Shown here: positions 1-5,355 of the stretch, piece after piece
How the letters are laid out: each line of letters begins with the position of its first letter
Numbering within the stretch: the stretch's first letter is position 1
Assembly (NCBI GenBank): GCA_947372225.1
Contig: CANBSV010000121.1
Span: forward strand, 1 to 7,036
Source: Burkholderiales bacterium
Lineage (GTDB): Bacteria; Pseudomonadota; Gammaproteobacteria; Burkholderiales; Burkholderiaceae_C
DNA: 7,036 nucleotides
Direction: 5' to 3'
Notes under the pieces: model-generated
Seen by the model: only the letters and a program-made list of their open reading frames with translations
What the model was told of the DNA's origin: nothing
Databases searched by the model: none
Made by a program: the position numbers and the translations under genes

Positions 1-1
1 G

Positions 2-136
2 CAGCTGTTCGCCACACGCAAGGACCTCGCCGCAGCGCGATACAAAACACTGGTCTCAGGCCTGCAACTGCGCGCGGCCGCTGGCACACTCGCCGAGCCC
101 GACTTGCGGGTGCTCGACTCGTTGCTCACCGATTGA
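2..136 (+). CDS. TolC-family outer membrane channel, C-terminal end (partial)
   Basis: An open frame enters from the left edge and gives 44 residues before a TGA stop at 134-136. The peptide contains ARYKTLVSGLQLRAAAGTL followed by EPDLRVLDSLL. This matches the end of TolC-family outer-membrane factors, where an amphipathic helix with a Y-x-x-L-x-x-x-L-x-L-x-A-A-x-G-x-L pattern closes the second coiled-coil repeat. Family members form trimeric channels through the outer membrane and periplasm for type I secretion or tripartite efflux. Nothing upstream is visible, so substrate and partners cannot be judged. No related inner-membrane pump or adaptor gene lies downstream in the window, and the next gene is convergent. 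The family call rests on a short segment. Confidence 0.72.
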   Translation, partial: QLFATRKDLAAARYKTLVSGLQLRAAAGTLAEPDLRVLDSLLTD

Positions 137-142
137 ACGAAG

Positions 143-162
143 CCGCACGAGCCACCGTGCGG
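143..162 (+). terminator. Candidate terminator hairpin after the TolC-family gene
   Basis: A perfect 7-bp GC-rich stem, CCGCACG pairing with CGTGCGG, closes a 6-nt loop (AGCCAC) starting 6 bases after the stop codon. Only TTCAT follows, not a real T-run, so this is a weak or Rho-assisted terminator, or an mRNA 3'-end stabiliser. A second imperfect hairpin lies at 212-237 (GATG and GCCGC arms, 6-nt loop, one C-C mismatch), also without a T-run. Both sit in the 122-bp gap between convergent genes, where terminators are expected. Confidence 0.4.
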
Positions 163-258
163 TTCATCGACCCGCACGCACTCGGCCTTTCCGGTTGAGG
201 TCGTTCCCGGCGATGCGCCGCGATGAAGCGGCCCATCCAATAGGGTCAGCGGCAAGGC

Positions 259-624
259 TCAGTGCGAGTCGACGTACTTCGCTGATTCCAGACCGTTCGG
301 CCCGAACCGCACTTCGCAGGTGCTCGGGCTGCCCTGCGGTGCGGCCATGGGGGGCGCCTCGATCAGCATGCGTTTGTCGTTGGCGAATTCGACTTCGTAG
401 CCTACAGATTCGGCCTGCGACTGCACGTCGCTCGTAGATGTTCCGGTGGCCAGTGACGCGCAGTAGGTGGGCAACTGACGCGACGCCCAGAAGAACGGGC
501 CGAATCCCACGGCGAGGCCACCGCCAAACAGCAGCACCGTGCCCGCCAACAGCAAGCGCCCGATCAGCCGGCGCTTGGCATCAGGCATTCCGAACAGCAA
601 GGGGCGTGGTTCCATGGACTTCAT
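259..624 (-). CDS. Small single-pass membrane protein of unknown function
   Basis: I do not recognise this 121-residue protein. The visible layout is a short basic N-terminus (AKRR at 16-19), one hydrophobic segment at about 20-42 rich in Gly and Leu, then a polar domain of about 75 residues. By the positive-inside rule that domain should lie in the periplasm. It holds two cysteines, C55 and C103, which could form a disulfide. The stretch around 60-80 (GTSTSDVQ then GYEV) and the C-terminal EVRFGPNGLESAKY loosely recall the small SmpA/BamE-like alpha-beta fold, but this is only an impression. It lies 39 bases downstream of the permease gene on the same strand and may be the last gene of that transcript. 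The start is uncertain: no strong ribosome-binding site precedes codon 1, and Met4 or Met13 are alternatives. Confidence 0.62.
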   Translation of the reverse strand: MKSMEPRPLLFGMPDAKRRLIGRLLLAGTVLLFGGGLAVGFGPFFWASRQLPTYCASLATGTSTSDVQSQAESVGYEVEFANDKRMLIEAPPMAAPQGSPSTCEVRFGPNGLESAKYVDSH

Positions 625-663
625 GTTACCGAGCGGGACGGACCAGAACGAGGCTGACGGGAC

Positions 664-2055
664 TCAGTAGATACCCGTCAAAAGGTACACCGCGATGACC
701 ACGAACACCGCCAGTGTCTTGATGCACGTGATGGCAAATATGTCGCGATAGGCCTGCCGGTGTGTCAGCCCCGACACCGCCAGCAAGGTGATCACCGCAC
801 CGTTGTGCGGCAGCGTGTCCATGCCGCCGCTGGCCATGGCGGCCACGCGGTGCAGCACCTCGAGCGGGATGTTCGCGGCCTGAGCGTTTTCGATGAACTG
901 AGCGGCCATCGCCGCCAGGGCGATGCTCATGCCGCCCGATGCCGAGCCGGTGATGCCGGCCAGCGACGTCACCGTGACGGCCACGTTGACCAGCGGATTC
1001 GGGATCGCGCGCAGCGCATCGGCCACCACCACGAACCCCGGCAGCGCCGCGATCACTGCACCAAAGCCGTATTCGGACGCCGTGTTCATGGCCGCCAGCA
1101 GCGCGCCGCCCACGGCCGCCTTGCTGCCCTCGACAAAGGCCTGCGACACGCGCCGCCAGGCAAACACCAGCACGGTGAAGATGCCCGCGAGCAAGGCGGC
1201 CTCGACCGACCAGATGGCCACCATCGGCGCCACATCGGCCACCACGGGATGGGCCATGCCCGGCAGGGACACCGTGGTGGCCTTGCCGTAAGCGGCGGGA
1301 ATCCAACCGGTCATGAGCTTGTTGAACACCGCCACCACCAGCAACGGCGCCACGGCCAGCCAGGCCTTGGGAAGTTCGGCGTCGCCCACCGCCGCAGGCT
1401 CGTTGAGGACATGCTGTCCGTAGCCTTCTGAGGCAGCGGCCGCCGCGCGGCGGCGCCACTCCAGGTAGGTCATGCCGCTCACGAAAATGAGCGTCCCGCC
1501 GATCACCCCGAGCCACGGGGCGGCCCAGGTGGTGGTGTGAAAAAACGTGGTCGGGATGATGTTCTGGATCTGCGGCGTGCCCGGCAGGCTGTCCATGGTG
1601 AAACTGAAGGCCCCGAGGGCAATGGTGCCGGGGATCAACCGCTTGGGAATGTCGAGCTGGCGAAACAGTTCAGCGGCCAGCGGATACACGGCAAACACCA
1701 CCACGAAGAGCGACACGCCGCCGTAGGTGAGCAGCGCGCACACCACCACGATCGACAGCATGGCTTGCTGGCGCCCCGCCAGCGCGATGGCCGCCTTCAC
1801 GGTGGATCTGGCGAAGCCCGAGATCTCGATGAGCTTGCCAAACAGCGCACCGAGCATGAACACCGGAAAGTAGAGCTTCACGAACTGCGCCATCTTCTCC
1901 ATGAACACCCCGGCATACACCGGCGCGATCAGTGCGGGCTCGGTCAGCAGCACCGCCAGCAGCGCTGCCACAGGCGCGAACAGGATGACGCTGTGGCCAC
2001 GGTAGGCCAGCCACATCAGCAGGCCGAGCGACAAAAGGATGATCAGAAACGACAC
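664..2055 (-). CDS. GntP-family permease (organic-acid:H+ symporter)
   Basis: This 463-residue, highly hydrophobic protein has about 12-14 membrane segments, the usual size for the GntP family, whose members import gluconate and other small hydroxy-carboxylates with protons across the inner membrane. Family landmarks are YGGVSLFVVVFAVYPL (111-126), MDSLPGTPQIQN (154-165), TGSASGGMSIAL (369-380) and MDTLPHNGAVI (412-422). The two M-D-[ST]-L-P motifs sit at matching places in the two halves, as expected of a transporter with internal pseudo-symmetry. A charged loop (RRRAAAAASEGYG, 201-213) separates the halves. From memory the sequence resembles the pseudomonad permease encoded beside 3-hydroxybutyrate dehydrogenase, so a short hydroxy acid such as 3-hydroxybutyrate is a candidate substrate, but no such dehydrogenase is visible here. 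The start is GTG, chosen because a TAGGAG ribosome-binding site lies 9 bases upstream. It follows the LysR gene by 12 bases. Confidence 0.9.
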   Translation of the reverse strand: MSFLIILLSLGLLMWLAYRGHSVILFAPVAALLAVLLTEPALIAPVYAGVFMEKMAQFVKLYFPVFMLGALFGKLIEISGFARSTVKAAIALAGRQQAMLSIVVVCALLTYGGVSLFVVVFAVYPLAAELFRQLDIPKRLIPGTIALGAFSFTMDSLPGTPQIQNIIPTTFFHTTTWAAPWLGVIGGTLIFVSGMTYLEWRRRAAAAASEGYGQHVLNEPAAVGDAELPKAWLAVAPLLVVAVFNKLMTGWIPAAYGKATTVSLPGMAHPVVADVAPMVAIWSVEAALLAGIFTVLVFAWRRVSQAFVEGSKAAVGGALLAAMNTASEYGFGAVIAALPGFVVVADALRAIPNPLVNVAVTVTSLAGITGSASGGMSIALAAMAAQFIENAQAANIPLEVLHRVAAMASGGMDTLPHNGAVITLLAVSGLTHRQAYRDIFAITCIKTLAVFVVIAVYLLTGIY

Positions 2056-2064
2056 GGGATGGCT

Positions 2065-2070
2065 CTCCTA
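2065..2070 (-). promoter_or_regulatory. Ribosome-binding site of the permease, overlapping the lysR stop
   Basis: On the minus strand the sequence reads TAGGAG, then nine bases, then the GTG start of the permease. The TAG of this Shine-Dalgarno sequence is the stop codon of the upstream LysR gene. Such an overlap usually means the ribosome finishing the first gene can reinitiate on the second (translational coupling), and it makes the GTG start convincing. Confidence 0.75.
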
Positions 2071-3015
2071 TGACTGCGCATTTTCGATCTCGCCCAGCGC
2101 GGCTTGCAGCGCGTCGATGAACACCCGCGTCTTGGCCGGCATCAGCTTGCGACCCGGGAAGACAGCCCACGCGGTGTGGCTGGGCAAACACCACTGCGGC
2201 AGCACCCGACGCAGCAGGCCCGCGCGCACATCGGGCCAGGCGAAATGATCGGGCACCGCCACGATGCCGCAGCCGGCACGGGCCAGCTTGATCTGCAACT
2301 CGGGCGAATTGACGCTGGCGCGCCCTGAGGGGACGCCTTGCCAGCGCTGTTCGCCCTGGTTCAGCACCCACGGCGCCGGTTCACCGTTGCCGCGCAGGAG
2401 CCGCACGGCATCGTGCCCGCTGAGATCGTCCGGATGCGCCGGCTCGCCGCGACTGGCCAGATAGCCCGGCGATGCGTACAGGCCGGCCGGAAAAACCGCC
2501 AGCCGGCGCGCAGCCAGCAGCGCGTCGTCCGGCAGATCGCCGATGCGCACGGCCAGATCGAAACCCTCGCCGAGCAGGTCGACCCGCCGGGCCGACAAGT
2601 CAAGTTCCAGCGCGATGCCGGGGTACCGGCCCACGAATGCAGCCAGCGCATCGGTGAGCAGCAAGGTGGCGAATTCGCTGGGCATCGACACACGCAAGCG
2701 CCCGCCGGGCGCAGCCTGGCGGTGCTCGCTCAGGGCCGTCACCGCCGCCACCTCGGCCGCGACCTGCCGGGCGTGCTCAAGCAGCAGCGAGCCGAATTCG
2801 GTCAAGGTCTGACGACGGGTGGTGCGCAGCAGCAGCCGCTCACCCACACGCGACTCCAGCGCGGCCAGGCGGCGTGAGACCGTGGACTTGGGCAGCCTCA
2901 GTTGCTCGGCGGCGCGACTGAAGCTGCCGACCTCGGCCACACGGGCAAAGATCAACAGGTCGTTGGGGTCCACATTCAGCGCATATTGTTCCACCATAGA
3001 AACAATCATATCCAT
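2068..3015 (-). CDS. LysR-type transcriptional regulator
   Basis: This 315-residue protein has the standard LysR design. A winged helix-turn-helix lies at about 18-77, with the recognition region LPKSTVSRRLAALE (41-54) and the wing RLLLRTTRRQTLTEFG (60-75). A linker helix follows to about 100, then a periplasmic-binding-protein-like effector domain (GRLRVSMP at about 105 onward, FDLAVRIG near 160) ends near 305. The P-K-S-T-V-S-R-R and L-L-R-T-T-R patterns are typical of the large LysR subgroup that often sits next to oxidoreductase genes. It is transcribed away from azoR across a 74-bp gap, the usual LysR arrangement for autorepression and activation of the divergent gene. The effector is unknown. 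The ATG at 3015 is preceded by AGAGAAG eight bases upstream. Met3 and Met7 are alternatives, since the DNA-binding domain only begins near residue 18. Confidence 0.92.
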   Translation of the reverse strand: MDMIVSMVEQYALNVDPNDLLIFARVAEVGSFSRAAEQLRLPKSTVSRRLAALESRVGERLLLRTTRRQTLTEFGSLLLEHARQVAAEVAAVTALSEHRQAAPGGRLRVSMPSEFATLLLTDALAAFVGRYPGIALELDLSARRVDLLGEGFDLAVRIGDLPDDALLAARRLAVFPAGLYASPGYLASRGEPAHPDDLSGHDAVRLLRGNGEPAPWVLNQGEQRWQGVPSGRASVNSPELQIKLARAGCGIVAVPDHFAWPDVRAGLLRRVLPQWCLPSHTAWAVFPGRKLMPAKTRVFIDALQAALGEIENAQS

Positions 3016-3036
3016 TTAACGGTCTTCTCTGGTTAA
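3016..3036. promoter_or_regulatory. Candidate LysR operator dyad between lysR and azoR
   Basis: Perfect 5-bp inverted repeats, TTAAC (3016-3020) and GTTAA (3032-3036), are separated by exactly 11 bases. This is the geometry of LysR recognition sites, although the strict T-N11-A pair is C...G here. It abuts the lysR start codon and lies 53 bases before the azoR start, so it could serve autorepression directly. It also sits in one of the few AT-rich patches of the window. Assignment to this LysR protein is inference from position and spacing. Confidence 0.5.
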
Positions 3037-3089
3037 TTGGAGGCGCATAGAGTTCATTCACTCCCTGACCCACCCACAAAGAGGCCCCC

Positions 3090-3689
3090 ATGAAGATCCT
3101 GCAAATCAACGCCAGTGCCCGCCGCGAAGGCGGCAATTCCACGCGCCTGGCCGACAGCGTCGTGGCCCGTCTGCGCACTGACCACCCTGAAGCCGAGTTC
3201 ACCCTGCGTGATCTGGCCGCGACCCCGCACCCCGTTCTCGACGAGGTGGCGTTGGCGGCGCTGTTCACGCCGGCCGATCAGCGCAGCGCCGCACAGGCAC
3301 AGCGCGTGGCGCTCGATGACGCGCTGATCGCCGAAATTCAGGCACACGACACGCTGGTGCTGGGCGTGCCCATGTACAACTTTGGCGTGTCGGTCCAGCT
3401 CAAGACGTGGATCGACGCGATCGCCCGCGCCGGCGTGACCTTTCGCTACACGGCACAGGGCCCCGAAGGTTTGCTCAAGGGCAAGACGGTGTACGTGGCG
3501 CTCGCGCGTGGCGGCCTGTACCGTGACACGGCCAACGATTCGCAGGTGCCGTACCTCAAGAGCGTTCTGGGCTTTCTCGGCATGACCGACGTGAAGTTCA
3601 TCTACGCTGAGGGATTGGCCATGGGTCCCGAGGCCGCAGCCAAAGGCTTTGCGCAGGCCCAGGCCGACCTCAACGCCGCGCTGGCCTGA
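3090..3689 (+). CDS. azoR: FMN-dependent NADH-azoreductase (NADH:quinone reductase)
   Basis: At 199 residues this is the normal AzoR length. AzoR is a cytoplasmic homodimeric flavodoxin-fold enzyme that uses FMN and NADH for two-electron reduction of quinones and of azo dyes in vitro. The accepted cell role is protection from electrophilic quinones. Family marks are the phosphate-binding loop NASARREGGNSTRL (7-20), the flavin-contacting GVPMYNFGV (92-100), LKTWIDAIARAGVTFRY (104-120), the GPEGLLKGK loop (124-132) and ARGG (139-142). The ATG is preceded by AAAGAGG with a 5-base spacer. The gene is divergent from the LysR regulator and followed 54 bases later by the pirin gene with no hairpin between, so an azoR-pirin operon controlled by that LysR is likely. 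No odd features are visible. Confidence 0.95.
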   Translation: MKILQINASARREGGNSTRLADSVVARLRTDHPEAEFTLRDLAATPHPVLDEVALAALFTPADQRSAAQAQRVALDDALIAEIQAHDTLVLGVPMYNFGVSVQLKTWIDAIARAGVTFRYTAQGPEGLLKGKTVYVALARGGLYRDTANDSQVPYLKSVLGFLGMTDVKFIYAEGLAMGPEAAAKGFAQAQADLNAALA

Positions 3690-3743
3690 GCGCCACGAAC
3701 ACGACACACGCACTGTCCACACCCATCAGACGAGGCCCGCACC

Positions 3744-4610
3744 ATGAACACAACCCGCGTGAATCAACCTCGCCGCATCGAGCGGCTCATTGCCGGGCGG
3801 GCCACCGCTGACGGCGCCGGCGTCAAGCTCACCCGCGTTCTCACGCAGGACCTGCAGCGGCGACTCGACCCTTACCTGATGCTCGACGCCTTTGGCAGCG
3901 ACAACCCCGACGAGTACATCGCCGGGTTTCCGGACCACCCGCACCGCGGCTTCGAAACCATCACCTACATGATCGCCGGGCGCATGCTGCACCGCGACAG
4001 CGCCGGTCATGAAGGCCTGCTCGAAAACGGCGGCGTGCAGTGGATGACTGCCGGGCGCGGCGTCATCCACTCCGAGATCCCGCAGCAGCAAGACGGCCGC
4101 ATGGAAGGCTTTCAGCTGTGGCTGAACCTTGCTGCGCGCGACAAGATGAGCGCGCCCTGGTACCGCGACTTCAAGGCCGACGAGCTGCCCAAGGTCGCCA
4201 CGCCCGATGGCGCGGCGGTCACGGTCATCGCCGGAGCCAGCCACGGCTTGGGCGGTGCGGTCACGCGTGACGTCACGGCACCGTTGTTCCTGGATGTGCA
4301 CTTCAGCGCAGGCGGTCGATTCGAGCAGCCGCTGCCTGCCGGCCACAACGCGTTTGTCTACGTGTATCGCGGTGAGGTCACGATTGGCGGTCAGACGGTG
4401 CCCGCACAACGCATGGCCATCCTGGCCAACGACGCGCAAGCCGACGGCGTGGTGATCGAGGCTGGCGAAGACGCCCGCATGCTGCTCATCGCGGGACAGC
4501 CGCTGGGCGAGCCCATCGCCCAGCACGGTCCGTTCGTGATGAACACGCAGCAGGAAATCGCGGTGGCGGTTGTCGACTTCCGCGCGGGCCGGCTCGGCCA
4601 GGTGGCGTGA
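3744..4610 (+). CDS. Pirin-family protein (bicupin, putative quercetin dioxygenase type)
   Basis: This 288-residue protein has the two-cupin pirin layout. The N-terminal cupin has FPDHPHRGFETITYM (62-76) and GGVQWMTAGRGVIHSE (96-111), giving the metal-binding set His65, His67, His109 and Glu111. These correspond to the His-His-His-Glu of human pirin and E. coli YhhW. The C-terminal cupin (about 170-280) includes AFVYVYRGEVTIGG and lacks an obvious metal site, as is common. Bacterial pirins bind Fe or another divalent metal, and some cleave quercetin in vitro. The physiological role is generally unclear and is often linked to oxidative stress or redox sensing. A GAGG ribosome-binding site lies 8 bases before the ATG. 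It follows azoR in the same direction, which suggests a shared stress function. Its 3' end is 12 bases from the stop of the convergent lipoprotein gene. The substrate is unknown. Confidence 0.93.
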   Translation: MNTTRVNQPRRIERLIAGRATADGAGVKLTRVLTQDLQRRLDPYLMLDAFGSDNPDEYIAGFPDHPHRGFETITYMIAGRMLHRDSAGHEGLLENGGVQWMTAGRGVIHSEIPQQQDGRMEGFQLWLNLAARDKMSAPWYRDFKADELPKVATPDGAAVTVIAGASHGLGGAVTRDVTAPLFLDVHFSAGGRFEQPLPAGHNAFVYVYRGEVTIGGQTVPAQRMAILANDAQADGVVIEAGEDARMLLIAGQPLGEPIAQHGPFVMNTQQEIAVAVVDFRAGRLGQVA

Positions 4611-4622
4611 AACCGGTGGCGT

Positions 4623-5186
4623 CTAACCTTGCAGCAAGGCCTTCCAGCCCTTGTCGTGCAGGCAGATGACAAGGCCGCGCGTGACTTGCTGCGTCTTGGC
4701 GTTGGGTTGATGGGCCTCGCCCAGGTCCTTCACGCATGCGCCCATGTCGGCTTCCAGGGCCTCACGGCCGGCACCGATCTTCCACCATGAAGCCACGGTG
4801 TAGAGGTCCATCGGGCCGGGCGGCGGCTTGGGCGCTGCGGCGACCGGCTCGCTGCCCGAGGGCTTGCCTTGGGCTGGCGCAGCAGCACCCGGCAGGATTA
4901 CGGCACCTGCCGGCGCCGGCACGGCAAACGGCTTGGCCGGGTCAGCCGCCGGGAGACGAGCGTCGTTGCTCGGAACGATGGTGGCGAACAGGTCCATGTC
5001 GTCAGGCTTGCGGATCACCCAACCCTGCTCTTCCAGACATTTGTCGACCGACTTTTCGTCGCCGCTGGCGCGACACGTTTTGCGGGCCGATTCCAGATCG
5101 GCAGGGCTCGCGCCGCGCTTGTACGAGATCTCGCCACAGCCGCTCAGCAGCAAGGCAGCCAGTCCGATCCACCAGAGTTTCTTCAA
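4623..5186 (-). CDS. Predicted lipoprotein with two Cys/Gly-Trp motifs, TTG start
   Basis: I do not recognise a named family. The frame stays open to an ATG at 5267, but the better start is TTG at 5186. A GGAGG lies 7 bases upstream, and the product then begins MKKLWWIGLAALLLSGCGE, a signal peptide with lipobox LSGC. Cys17 should be lipidated after signal peptidase II cleavage, and Gly-Glu at +2/+3 predicts outer-membrane sorting. The protein is 187 residues. Residues 30-60 hold C38-x11-C50 followed by LEEQGW. Residues 145-182 hold C151-x23-C175 followed by LHDKGW. A Pro/Ala-rich linker (about 80-125) joins them. The repeated pattern suggests two small disulfide-pinned helical hairpins from a duplication. 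It is convergent with the pirin gene and divergent from bciA. The function is unknown, with an envelope role inferred from the lipobox. Confidence 0.8.
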   Translation of the reverse strand: MKKLWWIGLAALLLSGCGEISYKRGASPADLESARKTCRASGDEKSVDKCLEEQGWVIRKPDDMDLFATIVPSNDARLPAADPAKPFAVPAPAGAVILPGAAAPAQGKPSGSEPVAAAPKPPPGPMDLYTVASWWKIGAGREALEADMGACVKDLGEAHQPNAKTQQVTRGLVICLHDKGWKALLQG

Positions 5187-5193
5187 GGGGTGG

Positions 5194-5198
5194 CCTCC
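5194..5198 (-). promoter_or_regulatory. Ribosome-binding site deciding the TTG start of the lipoprotein
   Basis: On the minus strand GGCGGAGG is followed by seven bases and then TTG AAG AAA CTC TGG. This is a full-strength anti-16S match at ideal spacing. The next residues form a lipoprotein signal peptide, so this TTG is preferred over the ATG 27 codons upstream, which would bury the signal peptide behind an unusual 27-residue extension. Confidence 0.75.
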
Positions 5199-5209
5199 GC
5201 CAAGATTGC

Positions 5210-5229
5210 CGTCAATTTGCAAATGGACG
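5210..5229. promoter_or_regulatory. 20-bp near-perfect palindrome, candidate operator
   Basis: The sequence CGTCAATTTGCAAATGGACG is self-complementary at nine of ten paired positions, with a perfect ATTTGCAAAT core at 5215-5224. It lies in the 169-bp gap between the divergent lipoprotein and bciA genes, 24 bases upstream of the lipoprotein start and about 125 bases before bciA. Its AT-rich core stands out against the GC-rich surroundings. A dimeric repressor could bind here. The regulator is unknown, and I do not recognise the motif as a known consensus. Confidence 0.4.
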
Positions 5230-5325
5230 AAGTGTCCCGCAACGCTCATGGAGCACGAATACGCCATTTGACGTAGGCGCTGGAGGGCACCCGCGCCCGC
5301 CCCGAGGCCAGCGTCATCGTGTGGC

Positions 5326-5331
5326 TAAGAT
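5326..5331 (+). promoter_or_regulatory. Possible -10 element of bciA
   Basis: TAAGAT lies 24 bases before the bciA start codon and fits a -10 hexamer (TA...T). It would give a short leader containing the GAAGG ribosome-binding site at 5344-5348. No convincing -35 hexamer is visible 17 bases upstream, so this is only a candidate. Confidence 0.22.
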
Positions 5332-5355
5332 CGCCTGAAACTCGAAGGCTGCCCC

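Noticed and set aside
626..1516. Minus-strand 296-codon frame overlapping the permease
   Set aside because: It is out of frame with the permease, and its Gly/Arg/His-rich translation is typical of a frame-shifted shadow. The permease frame is continuous and well conserved, so no frameshift is implied.
2338..2877. Plus-strand 179-codon frame opposite lysR
   Set aside because: Antisense to an intact LysR protein, Gln/Arg/Ala-rich, with no family resemblance.
3054..4526. Minus-strand open frames of 222 and 266 codons opposite azoR and the pirin gene
   Set aside because: Both mirror the codon pattern of strongly recognised genes and show no domain or ribosome-binding site. They are high-GC shadows.
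4627..4639. CCTTGC-A-GCAAGG palindrome near the pirin/lipoprotein convergent ends
   Set aside because: The one-base loop is too short for a stable simple hairpin, it lies inside the lipoprotein coding end, and no T-run follows, so I did not call it a terminator.
5187..5267. 27-residue N-terminal extension of the lipoprotein from the ATG at 5267
   Set aside because: It would place a lipoprotein signal peptide at residue 28 onward. The TTG at 5186 has a strong GGAGG and yields a standard signal peptide, and the palindrome at 5210-5229 falls in the extension, which fits a non-coding regulatory stretch.
5187..5355. Search for a PpsR/CrtJ photosynthesis-regulator site (TGT-N12-ACA) or FNR box before bciA
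   Set aside because: No match to either pattern is present in this gap, so there is no sequence sign here of the usual light/oxygen control of pigment genes.
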